From Paenibacillus qinlingensis (GTDB lineage: Bacteria > Bacillota > Bacilli > Paenibacillales > NBRC-103111): DNA of 64,000 bases. This document shows positions 7,672 through 16,408 of this stretch, piece by piece (the first letter of the stretch is position 1; every line of letters begins with the position of its first letter). Where the stretch lies: positions 1 through 64,000 of the forward strand of contig NZ_JABMKY010000018.1 of NCBI RefSeq assembly GCF_013204845.1. Reading direction: 5' to 3'. The notes beneath the pieces are model-generated. The model made no database searches and was not told where the DNA came from. It saw nothing but the letters and a program-made list of their open reading frames with translations. Made by a program: the position numbers and the translations under genes.

Positions 7672-8130
7672 TTGAGCGGATTTAATCGCCATCCTTGGCT
7701 GAAGTGGGAACAGGTTGAGAAGTTTCTTGGACAAAAGCTGCCGTTCGCCGAAAAAGGGCAGACCTTTCTAGATAATATGACGTGGGCTGAAGGATATGTA
7801 CAGGACATGCTGAAAAAAGCGATGCCAGGCATGGATGCCAGCATTTCCTCCTCTGGTGCCATTGGTACAGAGATTTTTGAAACACATGAGCATGTCATTA
7901 TTAAGGTGAAAATTGCGAAGGAAGAAGATCCAAGAGCGCTCCAAGTGTTCGTCAAATCGAATCAAATTAAGCTGACAGGATTTACGAATGGGAAGAATCG
8001 CATTGTAAAAGTGCCAACGTTGGTGGTGCCGAGAACTGCCAATGTCACCTATAAGCAGCGAGTATTGGAGATCAAGATTCGCAAGCGCGGGTTGAAGGAG
8101 AGCTACCATGAGGCGTATATCCGGTACTAG
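7672..8130 (+). CDS. Hsp20/alpha-crystallin-like spore protein, GerT-like
   Basis: A 152-aa protein. The N-terminal half (HPWLKWEQVEKFLG, GYVQDMLKKAMPG) is helical; the C-terminal half (about 70-145) has alpha-crystallin-type beta strands: IFETHEHVIIKVKI, LQVFVKSNQIKLTG, IVKVPTLVVPRTANVTYKQ, VLEIKIRK. Size and layout match GerT/CotP-type spore proteins. TTG 7672 is the likely start, with GAGGTGAT just upstream; an in-frame GTG at 7663 lies inside that site. Divergent from gerP and with a similar sigma-K-like promoter, so probably a mother-cell coat protein involved in germination. Confidence 0.72.
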   Translation: MSGFNRHPWLKWEQVEKFLGQKLPFAEKGQTFLDNMTWAEGYVQDMLKKAMPGMDASISSSGAIGTEIFETHEHVIIKVKIAKEEDPRALQVFVKSNQIKLTGFTNGKNRIVKVPTLVVPRTANVTYKQRVLEIKIRKRGLKESYHEAYIRY

Positions 8131-8148
8131 TCACCGCGTAGTAACCGA

Positions 8149-8185
8149 AAGAACCCCCTTAGGCCGTATGGCTGAGGGGGTTCTG
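8149..8185 (+). terminator. Rho-independent terminator of the GerT-like gene
   Basis: AGAACCCCCTTA pairs with TGAGGGGGTTCT around a short GC-containing loop. The T-run after it is short. Confidence 0.7.
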
Positions 8186-8219
8186 TTGGTTGGTGGGTAG
8201 CACGGGCCGAAAATGAAAA

Positions 8220-8353
8220 CAAATGGATTATATGCAGCTAATTTCAGTATTTCCTCACTCGATCGCCCAAATAGCCAATAATAACGGCAGAAAATCCAGC
8301 TATTTTGTTTTATCACGCAAAAAGAGCCGAAATAGATGGAGGTTTTCCATCTA
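8220..8353. repeat. Four-box dispersed element, copy A (three boxes recognisable)
   Basis: Three 21-bp boxes of form 8+5+8 at 8220-8240 (degenerate), 8282-8302 and 8333-8353, spaced 62 and 51 bp, matching boxes 2 to 4 of the family described at 19525. The expected first box position (8169) is occupied by the 3' arm of the GerT-like terminator. The last box (TAGATGGA-N5-TCCATCTA) is a perfect palindrome and forms part of the terminator stem of the NlpC gene. Confidence 0.65.
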
Positions 8354-8363
8354 ATCCGACTCT
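8319..8363 (-). terminator. Rho-independent terminator of the NlpC/P60 gene
   Basis: On the minus strand AGAGTCGG and CGGCTCTTTTTG flank an inner stem made by the palindromic repeat box at 8333-8353. The element has apparently been recruited as a terminator. Confidence 0.75.
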
Positions 8364-8402
8364 CGTTTATTTGCTAATTAAGCAGTGGCTGCCATTAACT
8401 TA

Positions 8403-8945
8403 CTACAGCACGCGACGTGCTGTCATATAACGGGAAGCCCACGTGCCGCTGTTCATGTCGGTGATACGTACACCGCCAGCGCCGTAAGTTTGAAGGATTT
8501 TGTTATTGCCCATGTAGATTGCAACGTGGTGAATCACACCAGGTTTGCCTGGGATCGAGTAAAATACCAAATCGCCAACACGCAGATTGCCACGGGAAAC
8601 ATACTTACCTACACGTGCTTGTTGTTGAGATGTACGCGGCAGACTAACGCCTACTTTTTTAAATACATATTGTGTAAAGGAAGAACAGTCAAAGTTACGT
8701 GTTTGACCTGAAGTTGCTCCGAATTTGTAAGGTGTTCCTAAATATCTTTTACCAATAGAAATAACTTGGCTGCCTCTCGAAGTCGACGTTGCTGATGCTG
8801 TAAGCGCTGTAGCATTGGTTACTTCTGTAGATGTAGCCGCTTCCGCTTTACCTGGTGCACCTGCTGCAATGACTGATAATCCTATAGATACGGATAATGC
8901 CGTAACGACTAATTTTTTGTACCAAGTTTTTTGTGGGTTTTTCAT
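8403..8945 (-). CDS. Secreted NlpC/P60 cell-wall endopeptidase
   Basis: A 180-aa exported peptidase that cleaves peptidoglycan stem peptides. A Sec signal peptide (about residues 1-36, ending GKAEA) is followed by a Ser/Thr-rich linker and an NlpC/P60 domain (about 57-180). The catalytic Cys is in FDCSSFTQYVF (about residue 86), the catalytic His in VIHHVAIYMG (about 140), and the third polar residue is near the QTYGAGGV region. No SH3 or LysM domain, so wall targeting is not obvious. AAGGAGG lies nine bases before ATG 8945. Confidence 0.92.
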   Translation of the reverse strand: MKNPQKTWYKKLVVTALSVSIGLSVIAAGAPGKAEAATSTEVTNATALTASATSTSRGSQVISIGKRYLGTPYKFGATSGQTRNFDCSSFTQYVFKKVGVSLPRTSQQQARVGKYVSRGNLRVGDLVFYSIPGKPGVIHHVAIYMGNNKILQTYGAGGVRITDMNSGTWASRYMTARRVL

Positions 8946-9213
8946 GGGGTTTGCCTCCTTAGAGTTTTCGCTGAGTTTTCGCCAATCTATCTTGCATTGA
9001 AGACAATGGTAAGCTTCAATTGAATGTTGGCAAGAATAGAATCTTGGTCAGTTGACTCTTAATTTGAGTAACCTTGCGATGTGGTTGTCCACCTGAGACT
9101 CAGTATACCAGATGAAAATTGCCCTATTATTTACCATGCAACCTTTTAAATAGCGCTATAACAGGGGGAAAGCTCAATTCTGAGAGAATGATGAGAATCC
9201 CCTTATAATGTTC

Positions 9214-10578
9214 TTATTGACAGGATTGTGGAAGCGTTACAACAGCCGTGGAGCCTAGTCCTAGACTACTTTGGATCTCTATGGTTCCTTGATGTTTTTG
9301 TACAATATGTTGGGCAATAGCGAGTCCAAGACCTGCTCCACCTTGCTTACGGTTCCTAGCTTTATCAGACCGATAGAAGCGGTCAAAGACATGGGGAAGG
9401 TCCTCTTCAGCGATGCCGATACCTTGATCCATGACTTCAATGATCACGCGTTTCTCTTGCAAACAGATGCGAATATCCACGATCTTCTGACTATATTTTA
9501 AAGCGTTGTCTATTAAAATAATAAGCAACTGCCTAATCTGATAGGCATCGCCAGTCATCGGGAGTTCCTTCATATTGTGTTCGGACTGTACCCGAATCTC
9601 TCGGGAAGAAGTAACGCGGAGAGACGCGGCAGTCTGCTCTACCAGTGGAATAAGGTCGAAATCGGTATTCTGCTCACAATTTTCACGGTTCTTATTGGTG
9701 AGCGACAGCAGATTTTGCGTGAGCAGTTTCAGCTGGGCGGACTCAGACACGATGGCCTCTAGGGCTTCTTCGCGCAATTGATCATTGCTAGAAGCCCATC
9801 TGCGCAAAAGGCTTGCGTAGCTTTCAATAATCGTTAGCGGGGTTCTAAGCTCATGAGACGCATCGGCGAGGAATTGCTCCTGTTTACGAAACATCTCTTG
9901 CAGTCTATCGATCATGCGATTAAACGTGTTGCCAAGCATCATCAGTTCATCATTTGCTTGGTTATCAGGCAGTGTGATATGACGGAATGAACCGCTCTCC
10001 TCAATGTTTTGCATGGTAGCGATGAATTGTTTAAGCGGTCGAAACAGCACATTGGTATAAAAATAACCCCCAATCAGAGCCAATATGAGCGCACCAATGG
10101 AAGTCAGGACAAGAATGGAGATCAACATTTCGGAGTACATGCCAAGTCTTCGCAGGCTGCGTCCTATTTCTAAAAGGGCTACTTGTTTACCATCTTTGAA
10201 CACGGGTGTCCGAACGAATAGTATGATGCCATCTGCATCTGTTAATAGAGTTTCAGACGCCTTAGTCGAATAGCTTGCAGGGTAACTGGCCAGATTGGTA
10301 TCGGAATAAATCTCATGTGCGACCTTCGAATCTGGTGTAATATATCGCAGCATCTCTTGTGGGATGAGGAGCTCATCCATTTGCATATTATCTTTCCAAT
10401 ACTCGGGATGGTTAGGCAGATCCTTCAGCAACAAAGCGCTGGCTTTATCCTTCAATAGGTCAATTTCACCCTTCGTTGTCACACGGATAAACATGTAATA
10501 AACGAAAGTAAAGCTAAAGAATAGGATGACCATTAAGCCAATGGACACCCAGAGTGTAATTTTTAGTCTTAAGCTCAT
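9214..10578 (-). CDS. Sensor histidine kinase (ArlS/YkoH-like)
   Basis: A 454-aa membrane kinase: TM1 about 7-30, an extracytoplasmic sensor of about 120 residues, TM2 about 150-172, a HAMP domain (about 175-228), HisKA with phospho-acceptor H242 in ASHELRTPLT, and HATPase motifs DNALKYS (N box), DQGIGIAEEDLPHVFDRFYR (G1/F) and GAGLGLAIA (G2). Its start overlaps the stop of the response regulator gene by four bases (ATGA), so the two are translationally coupled. The signal is unknown. Confidence 0.92.
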   Translation of the reverse strand: MSLRLKITLWVSIGLMVILFFSFTFVYYMFIRVTTKGEIDLLKDKASALLLKDLPNHPEYWKDNMQMDELLIPQEMLRYITPDSKVAHEIYSDTNLASYPASYSTKASETLLTDADGIILFVRTPVFKDGKQVALLEIGRSLRRLGMYSEMLISILVLTSIGALILALIGGYFYTNVLFRPLKQFIATMQNIEESGSFRHITLPDNQANDELMMLGNTFNRMIDRLQEMFRKQEQFLADASHELRTPLTIIESYASLLRRWASSNDQLREEALEAIVSESAQLKLLTQNLLSLTNKNRENCEQNTDFDLIPLVEQTAASLRVTSSREIRVQSEHNMKELPMTGDAYQIRQLLIILIDNALKYSQKIVDIRICLQEKRVIIEVMDQGIGIAEEDLPHVFDRFYRSDKARNRKQGGAGLGLAIAQHIVQKHQGTIEIQSSLGLGSTAVVTLPQSCQ

Positions 10579-11318
10579 ACAGGCTCCTGCCCATCCGCGG
10601 GGGTGGAACTACCATCGGATACGGCCTCTTTCGATTTAATTAAATAGCCGATGCCGCGAATCGTCTGAATCAGCTTCGTGGTAAAGGGCTTGTCCACTTT
10701 CTGACGTAAATAGCGGATATATACGTCCACAACGTTCGTATCCCCGATAAAATCATAGCCCCACACCTCGCTGATAATTTGCTCCCGCGTCATGACCTCA
10801 TTCTGATGCTGAATGAGGAATCGCAGCAAATCAAACTCCGTTGGTGTCAGCTCTATGGCCGTGCCCTCGCGCGAGACCGCGCGGCTCTTCAAATCCATCG
10901 TGAGGTCATCGATTTTCAGCAAATGATCCTGTTCAGGCACTTGCTCTTGCAGACTTTTCTGCCGGAGCAGACTGCGAATGCGGGCTAACAGTTCTACTGT
11001 GGCAAAAGGCTTCGTGACATAATCGTTGGCGCCCTGATCCAGCCCGCTGACGCGATCAGGAATAGCATCGCGTGCAGTGAGGAGAATGACAGGCAGTGTG
11101 GCATTAACCTGTCTAAGACGTCTTAGAACTTCCAGTCCGTTGAGTTCTGGGAGCATAACGTCAAGAAGGATGAGATCCCATCCTTCTTGATCTAAGGCAG
11201 CTTCAAGACCTGAGCGTCCATCTCCACAAATAAGCACCTCATACCCTTCATGCTCAAGCTCTAACTGGAGCACACGAGCAATACGTTCTTCATCTTCAAT
11301 CAACAATATGCGGCTCAT
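10575..11318 (-). CDS. OmpR-family response regulator (ArlR/YkoG-like)
   Basis: A 247-aa regulator with a receiver domain (acidic pair EDE at 8-10, phospho-acceptor D53 in LILLDVMLPE, Lys in VTKPF) and an OmpR winged helix (LTPTEFDLLRFLI, WGYDFIGDTNVVDVYIRYLR, IRGIGYLI). The C-terminus has an extra 15-residue polar tail (SDGSSTPADGQEPV). It is the first gene of a two-gene operon with the kinase. The ribosome site is weak (GGGAGTGA, 13 bases away). Confidence 0.93.
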   Translation of the reverse strand: MSRILLIEDEERIARVLQLELEHEGYEVLICGDGRSGLEAALDQEGWDLILLDVMLPELNGLEVLRRLRQVNATLPVILLTARDAIPDRVSGLDQGANDYVTKPFATVELLARIRSLLRQKSLQEQVPEQDHLLKIDDLTMDLKSRAVSREGTAIELTPTEFDLLRFLIQHQNEVMTREQIISEVWGYDFIGDTNVVDVYIRYLRQKVDKPFTTKLIQTIRGIGYLIKSKEAVSDGSSTPADGQEPV

Positions 11319-11360
11319 AGCGGATCATGTTCACTCCCAAGCCACTGCATGCAGTGGTAG

Positions 11361-12230
11361 TTATTTAGTCAGATTCGGAATCCAGAAAACCTCTTCGCAT
11401 TTGATAAAAGATTGCAGAAATTCCGGTTCGACTGGAATCTGCGAACGATAAGCAAGCAACGCTTGCCACTTGCAATAGGCTTGAGCCAACGTCAATGGTC
11501 GACGGATCGGCGGAGGCCAAGGTACGTTCAACGGAACGCGATGGCCCTCTACAAGGTGGGCTTCGAAAGGAAGCTCCGGTGTAATGCCTCTTGGCCATGG
11601 CCACTGGGATTCCGCACCGCTATGGATTAAATATGTGTAAACCGCACCTGCATACCCAGTTTGCAGGACGGCTTCCATGACGAAAGCATGGGCCGCGGCA
11701 TGGTCGAGATGGGTATCAGCAGCATCCGTGACATAAATCTCATGAGGCTGCAGCATCGTGATTATGGCCTTCGTATCACCGAGGGCGCAAGCTTTCCGAT
11801 ACGGAGCGGGGCAGCCGTAATACATCGAGTGAAAATCAGGCACGAGCCCGCCGTAGGTCGCCTGTCGCTGCGTGAAACGCTGCTGAAAGGGCGGCATCGC
11901 GCCCGTAGTGGCATATACGCGGCCCAGCCCGGCATCCGGATAGCCCAGGAACGTCAAATCCTGTGGGCGAAGCCCAATCAGCGCTGCGGCTGCCAGAGTC
12001 TCTTGCTGGCGTATACGCGCCAGCTCCAAGTAATGCTCAGGCCCTAGCTCTTCTGGGGGGTTGCCGAATAAGAGGGTAGCCGCTTCCGGGTAGCCATCGC
12101 CGTTCGTGAAGAACACGACATGAACTCTCTTGCCACAGGCAATGGCGTCCATGATTGTGCCAGCTGTCCCGAGTATTTCATCATCGGGATGCGGAGCAAA
12201 TATAAGCAAATCAACCGGGTATTTCTTCAA
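11361..12230 (-). CDS. PIG-L family deacetylase (LmbE-like)
   Basis: A 289-aa zinc hydrolase. The metal-binding HPDDE motif is at residues 14-18, with the distal T-HLDH-AA motif near residue 185, as in MshB/BshB-type N-acetylglucosamine deacetylases. Substrate could be an N-acetylglucosaminyl conjugate, for example bacillithiol biosynthesis or a lipid; a longer Pro-rich C-terminal third (PWPPPIRRPLT) differs from BshB. TTG 12230 is chosen because GGAGGAA lies seven bases upstream; GTG 12233 is the alternative. A strong hairpin at 12241-12279 abuts the ribosome site. It follows the ger receptor operon on the same strand with 75 bp between. Confidence 0.82.
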   Translation of the reverse strand: MKKYPVDLLIFAPHPDDEILGTAGTIMDAIACGKRVHVVFFTNGDGYPEAATLLFGNPPEELGPEHYLELARIRQQETLAAAALIGLRPQDLTFLGYPDAGLGRVYATTGAMPPFQQRFTQRQATYGGLVPDFHSMYYGCPAPYRKACALGDTKAIITMLQPHEIYVTDAADTHLDHAAAHAFVMEAVLQTGYAGAVYTYLIHSGAESQWPWPRGITPELPFEAHLVEGHRVPLNVPWPPPIRRPLTLAQAYCKWQALLAYRSQIPVEPEFLQSFIKCEEVFWIPNLTK

Positions 12231-12240
12231 CACGATTCCT

Positions 12241-12279
12241 CCCACGCATACATTAATCAATGATATTAATGTATGTGGG
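12241..12279 (-). promoter_or_regulatory. Long hairpin or palindrome directly upstream of the PIG-L start
   Basis: CCCAC(G)CATACATTAAT at 12241-12257 and ATTAATGTATGTGGG at 12265-12279 are nearly perfect inverted repeats around a 7-nt loop. In RNA read from the minus strand, the GGG at the stem base overlaps the GGGAGGA ribosome site of the PIG-L gene. No U-run follows, so it is not a standard terminator. Confidence 0.65.
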
Positions 12280-12305
12280 CAGAAGCGGATGCGTGTTAAC
12301 CCAAC

Positions 12306-12515
12306 CTACTTCCAGCCAGGAAATAAGGGGGTTGTAGGTTCTGGAAGACGGAATCCGCTGATAAAGGCGCATCCGATTCCCCAAGCTAAGATCATCCAGA
12401 TGAGAAAGACTATCGCTTGTTTACGGCTTCCTTTCCCTTGTTTCATCCAATAGGTCATTTGCTGGATAGCAATGAGGATGGATGGAATCGTAAGAGCGGT
12501 CAATTTAATCCACAT
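12306..12515 (-). CDS. Small two-TM protein, candidate germinant receptor D subunit
   Basis: A 69-aa protein with two hydrophobic helices (about residues 3-22, LTALTIPSILIAIQQMTYWM, and 33-55, AIVFLIWMILAWGIGCAFIS) joined by a basic loop (KQGKGSRKQ). Its ATG overlaps the stop codon of the gerC gene (TAATG), so it is almost certainly translated with it. Small two-TM D subunits are encoded with many GerA-type receptors in bacilli and modulate their function. I saw no specific sequence motif, so the call rests on size, topology and operon position. Confidence 0.65.
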   Translation of the reverse strand: MWIKLTALTIPSILIAIQQMTYWMKQGKGSRKQAIVFLIWMILAWGIGCAFISGFRLPEPTTPLFPGWK

Positions 12516-13684
12516 TATTGACTAATCTCATCCTCTCTTAAGTAATAAGGAGCGCCTTGAACACCAATTTGATAAATATTCGCGTCAACCTTGAACTGGA
12601 CGTCGACTTCAGGGAAAATAGTTTCCCAATCCTTCTCGATCTTTTTCCACAGTTTTGGATACTTCCGATAGACCGATTGTCCGAGACCTACGTTGTCCGT
12701 CTTGTAAGTTGTTTGCAGGGTGTGGAAGAGCTTCTGATAGCACTGCGTTAGTTGTTCTTGAAAGGACGCATCGAGCTTCTCCATAATAGCCGGATCACTT
12801 GGATCCAGCTTCGTTCGATTATCCATGATACGACCTGTAGCTGTAATTTCCACAATAAAATGTGGTTGCTGATCGGGGGAGACTTTCACTCGTTTCTTCG
12901 CTTTTAGCGTAGTAACCCGAACAGACAATTTATTTTCCTGATCAGGGAGAGCTACGTCCACGTCGCCGAATGGCTTTCTGCCTAGCAGACTCGTAAGCGC
13001 GATCGCTTGCATATCATCCACATACCCGACCAATGTGGTTTTATTAAATAAGGCAACGCTTCTCAACAGAATTTTACCGTCATGATCCTTGGAGAATGCC
13101 GCTGCAACGGGCTCAATGCCGGTTGCAGCGGAGGAGGCATAGAAATTGCGGAGCATGGAAGGAATTTGCATTTTACGAACAATGATTTCCCGTAAAGCTT
13201 CTTCTTTCGTGGCTTCCAAGGAATAATCCGACTCGACGAGACTTTTGGCATCGGTATCCCTAGCAATAACAAGATAGGTGCGCAATCGATTTTTGGGGTT
13301 TCTTGAAATCAAATCTAGGAAGGGCGCCATGTTTTGTCGAGCTAAGGATTCTCCGACCATGAAGATCCTGCGGTGTGACGGCAACGCATCTCTTGAGAGC
13401 TTTCGCTCTAGCTTTATGGTCATCGCTTCTATATTTTCACCATAATCGACGAGCGGCATGTACGTCTTCTGTTGCGTGCCACCACTTGTGGTTAATTGGC
13501 CGGCACCAATCGATTTGGGAATTGCAACTTGAACATAGCCGCGGTACTTGCCTGTATCCGTCATGAGATCAAAGGCAGAAAGCTGCAGAATGGCAATGTC
13601 ATTAATTTCTTTGCGATCCCAGCACCCCGTTAGCAGGATAAGAATCATCGTATACGTCATCAGTTGACTCATTTTTCTCATCAT
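12515..13684 (-). CDS. Ger(x)C family germinant receptor lipoprotein (C subunit)
   Basis: A 389-aa lipoprotein. The signal peptide ends in lipobox LLTGC with lipidated C21, followed by the typical WDRKEINDIAI. Family landmarks include the RRIFMVGESLA region and the C-terminal domain (LYQIGVQGAPY-like end). It would sit on the outer face of the spore inner membrane with the A and B subunits. Its ATG overlaps the stop of the A-subunit gene (ATGA). A second in-frame ATG at 13681 is equally usable. Confidence 0.92.
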   Translation of the reverse strand: MMRKMSQLMTYTMILILLTGCWDRKEINDIAILQLSAFDLMTDTGKYRGYVQVAIPKSIGAGQLTTSGGTQQKTYMPLVDYGENIEAMTIKLERKLSRDALPSHRRIFMVGESLARQNMAPFLDLISRNPKNRLRTYLVIARDTDAKSLVESDYSLEATKEEALREIIVRKMQIPSMLRNFYASSAATGIEPVAAAFSKDHDGKILLRSVALFNKTTLVGYVDDMQAIALTSLLGRKPFGDVDVALPDQENKLSVRVTTLKAKKRVKVSPDQQPHFIVEITATGRIMDNRTKLDPSDPAIMEKLDASFQEQLTQCYQKLFHTLQTTYKTDNVGLGQSVYRKYPKLWKKIEKDWETIFPEVDVQFKVDANIYQIGVQGAPYYLREDEISQ

Positions 13685-15117
13685 TCGTGCCTCTTGGTAT
13701 CCGCCTCTGGCGGCGTTGCAACCAGATCACGGTCAAGAATCCAATGCGGAGAACGGACTAGAAAGTCCCGCAGTCCTTTTAACCGCAAAGGTCCAATTGG
13801 AGATAAGTAGGGAACGCCAACAGAGCGGATTCCCGTCAAATAGAGGGCAAGCGTAAAGAGTCCCAGCAGGATTCCGACGAAACCGAGCGTGCCAGCGAGC
13901 AAGAGCAGCAACAAGCGCATGATTCGAATAGAAAAGGTCATGTTATAGCGCGGAATCATGAAGGAAGCGATTCCCGTCACGGAAACAACGATGACCATGG
14001 GTGTAGATACGATGCCAGCTTGCACAACCGCTTGCCCGATAACAAGAGCACCGACGATACTGACGGTTTGTCCCATGACGCGTGGTAATCTCAGTATCGC
14101 TTCCCGGAGTGCTTCAAATGTAATTTCCATGATGAGGGCCTCGACCATAGCTGGGAACGGGGAGGCTTCACGAGCCCCTGCAACAGCAAGCAATAGATTC
14201 GTAGGCAGCATTTCAGGATGGAAGGTTGTGATGGCCACATAGAGCGAAGGCAATAGTAGAGCTAGAATGATTGACAAAGAGCGAATGAACCGTATGAAGG
14301 TTGCACTGGTGAACATCAAGTAGTAGTCTTCGCTGGACTGAAAAGCCGACCAGAATTGAAAAGGAGCGATTAACACGAAAGGCGTATTATTGGTGAAAAT
14401 AGAGACTTTCCCTTCTAGGAGGGCGCCTGCCACCACGTCTGGCCTTTCCGTGTATTCCATAGTAGGGAAAATGCTGAAGGGATTATCCCGAATTAGTTCT
14501 TCGATATAGCTGCTTTCCAGTACGGCATCAATATGAATAGCGGATAATCGCTTTATGATTTCATCGACAATTTCTTGATCCGCAATACCGTCCAAATAAA
14601 TGAGCCGTACTTCCGTTTGGCTGAGCGCTCCGATCTGCCAGGTTTTAATCCGCATTTTATCTGTTTTCAAACGGCGACGCAGCAAGGCAACATTCGTTTC
14701 CAAATGTTCTGTAAAGCCTTCTCTTGGGCCGCGGACTCCAGATTCTGTTTGAGGCTGCTCGATACTACGATGGGGCAGGCAGGCCAAATTGGCCAATTGC
14801 ACCTGCATCTCCCCTTGCTCGGCGACCATTACAAAGCCAATAAGCAGGCTATCGATTAATGTTTCAAAGAGATTGGTTCTTTTGATTTCAGGCGACAGAA
14901 TGTGGGAAGAGAGGGTCTCTGTTGTTGATTCTGCTTCGGATATGGGCTTAGTTATTTCACGTTCAATCCGCTCTGCGTCAACCAAGCCTGAGATGTAGGC
15001 TATGAGGGTAGAACGGATGTGTACAAAGACTAAATCTGGATCGTGATCAAGCTGCTGATTGATATCCGTTTGCAGCTGAGTAATATCAATAGCTTCATCA
15101 ACAGGCGTTTGTTGCAT
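13681..15117 (-). CDS. GerA-family germinant receptor A subunit
   Basis: A 478-aa membrane protein. The N-terminal cytosolic domain (1-230) contains the GerA-type IDGIADQEIVDEI-like segment and RIKTWQIGALSQTEVRLIYL. It is followed by the conserved NPFSIFPTMEYTERPD and VSIFTNNTPFVLIAPFQFW region and five or more TM helices, ending in PIGPLRLKGLRDFLVR, typical of GerAA/GerKA. ATG 15117 has AAGGAGGG eight bases upstream; an open frame extends 82 codons further but overlaps gerB and has no family similarity. Operon order here is B-A-C, unlike gerA (A-B-C) and gerK (A-C-B) of B. subtilis. Confidence 0.93.
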   Translation of the reverse strand: MQQTPVDEAIDITQLQTDINQQLDHDPDLVFVHIRSTLIAYISGLVDAERIEREITKPISEAESTTETLSSHILSPEIKRTNLFETLIDSLLIGFVMVAEQGEMQVQLANLACLPHRSIEQPQTESGVRGPREGFTEHLETNVALLRRRLKTDKMRIKTWQIGALSQTEVRLIYLDGIADQEIVDEIIKRLSAIHIDAVLESSYIEELIRDNPFSIFPTMEYTERPDVVAGALLEGKVSIFTNNTPFVLIAPFQFWSAFQSSEDYYLMFTSATFIRFIRSLSIILALLLPSLYVAITTFHPEMLPTNLLLAVAGAREASPFPAMVEALIMEITFEALREAILRLPRVMGQTVSIVGALVIGQAVVQAGIVSTPMVIVVSVTGIASFMIPRYNMTFSIRIMRLLLLLLAGTLGFVGILLGLFTLALYLTGIRSVGVPYLSPIGPLRLKGLRDFLVRSPHWILDRDLVATPPEADTKRHE

Positions 15118-15131
15118 CCACTTCTCCCTCC

Positions 15132-16226
15132 TTAGCTCTCTACGCTGCGTTTTCTGAATACCCCGTTCAGGATGAAAATAACCAATGGGATTAGGACGAA
15201 TAAAGGAAGTTCGATAATCCAGGGCACAACTTTTAGGCCTACAAAAATATGGCTGGCAATGTTTTTGGCTGTATAGATGGAAATCAACCAAATCAGCAAA
15301 GCGACTGGTATAATCACCACACGGTGATTTTCCGTTTTCCACTGCATGGTGATCATTGTGCATGCCGCGTAGGCGTACAGAATGATTTTGAACAAGCCGC
15401 CTGTAATGAAAGTTGTGACGACAAAGGGATCCAAATTATCGATGAAATCGGCAATTCGGATCAACTGGAAGCTGGTCAGGAGCGGATAAAAGGAGCGGTA
15501 GAACAGGTCTGGCCCCAGTGTACTAACTGCAATAAGATCCAGTACGACAAAAACAGCTCCGACTAGTAGGGAGGAGTAAAGGGCAGCCTTGCGAAACTTG
15601 CTAGGGCTGACAGTTAATTTCCAAAATACAGCGAAGATGATAACTTCACCGAAGGTCGTTGTTAATCCTAGTGGGAATACGGTTACGCCAATGCTTCGCC
15701 AATCCGATGCAACAGGCAGCAGCCACGAGAAGTCAATGGCATTCGAGAAGAATAGCAGAATGAGTTGGATGCAGGTAAACAAAAAAACGATGATAATACT
15801 GAGTTCAGCCAATCGAGCAATTCGTTCAATCCCTGCATAGCAGGCATAAGCAACCAATAAGACAAGAAGCAGCATTAAGAACGGAGCTGGCGTACTAGGG
15901 AGTAGGAATGTGCCCATTAACTCACCGAGATCCCTTAGAATGCGCGCCGATTCGTAAACAAAAGCAAAAATATAAATTGTGGTTAATAGGTGGCCGACGT
16001 ACTTGCCGAAGGTTATTTGAAGCAGGGAAACTAAGGTTTCGCCTGGATTGCGTTCATATATACGAGTAAACATCCATACGATGCTTATTCCAAAGGTGGC
16101 ACTTAGAAGGGCAGCTAACCAAGCGTCCTGCTTAGCACCGCCAGCGAAGCCAAATACAATGGTTGTACCCAGCTGGAATAAAAACAAAAGACAGAATGTT
16201 TGCCATGTCGAGAGCACTTGAATCAC
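15132..16226 (-). CDS. GerB-family germinant receptor permease (B subunit)
   Basis: A 364-aa integral membrane protein of the APC superfamily with ten predicted TM helices. It opens with the family pattern (STWQTFCLLFLFQLGTTIVF, GGAKQDAWLA) and contains YESARILRDLGELMGTFLLP and the PLGLTTTFGEVIIFAVFW helix. B subunits form the ligand-binding transmembrane part of nutrient receptors. The start is GTG 16226 with a GGGGGG site upstream. First gene of the receptor operon; 14 bp to the A gene. Confidence 0.93.
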   Translation of the reverse strand: MIQVLSTWQTFCLLFLFQLGTTIVFGFAGGAKQDAWLAALLSATFGISIVWMFTRIYERNPGETLVSLLQITFGKYVGHLLTTIYIFAFVYESARILRDLGELMGTFLLPSTPAPFLMLLLVLLVAYACYAGIERIARLAELSIIIVFLFTCIQLILLFFSNAIDFSWLLPVASDWRSIGVTVFPLGLTTTFGEVIIFAVFWKLTVSPSKFRKAALYSSLLVGAVFVVLDLIAVSTLGPDLFYRSFYPLLTSFQLIRIADFIDNLDPFVVTTFITGGLFKIILYAYAACTMITMQWKTENHRVVIIPVALLIWLISIYTAKNIASHIFVGLKVVPWIIELPLFVLIPLVIFILNGVFRKRSVES

Positions 16227-16408
16227 GCAGAACCCCCCTGACGTGCTAATGATCTTACTATTTTCAAATTTGGGAAAAAATATCCTTCCTTTCCTTTAAA
16301 CACCTGAAGTCATACGGAATAGAGGAGTGAAATTGTCCATTAGCCTAGTCCACATGACCCGATGCCGACATAAAATAATTCCATAGACGTAATGAAGGAG
16401 TAGAACCT

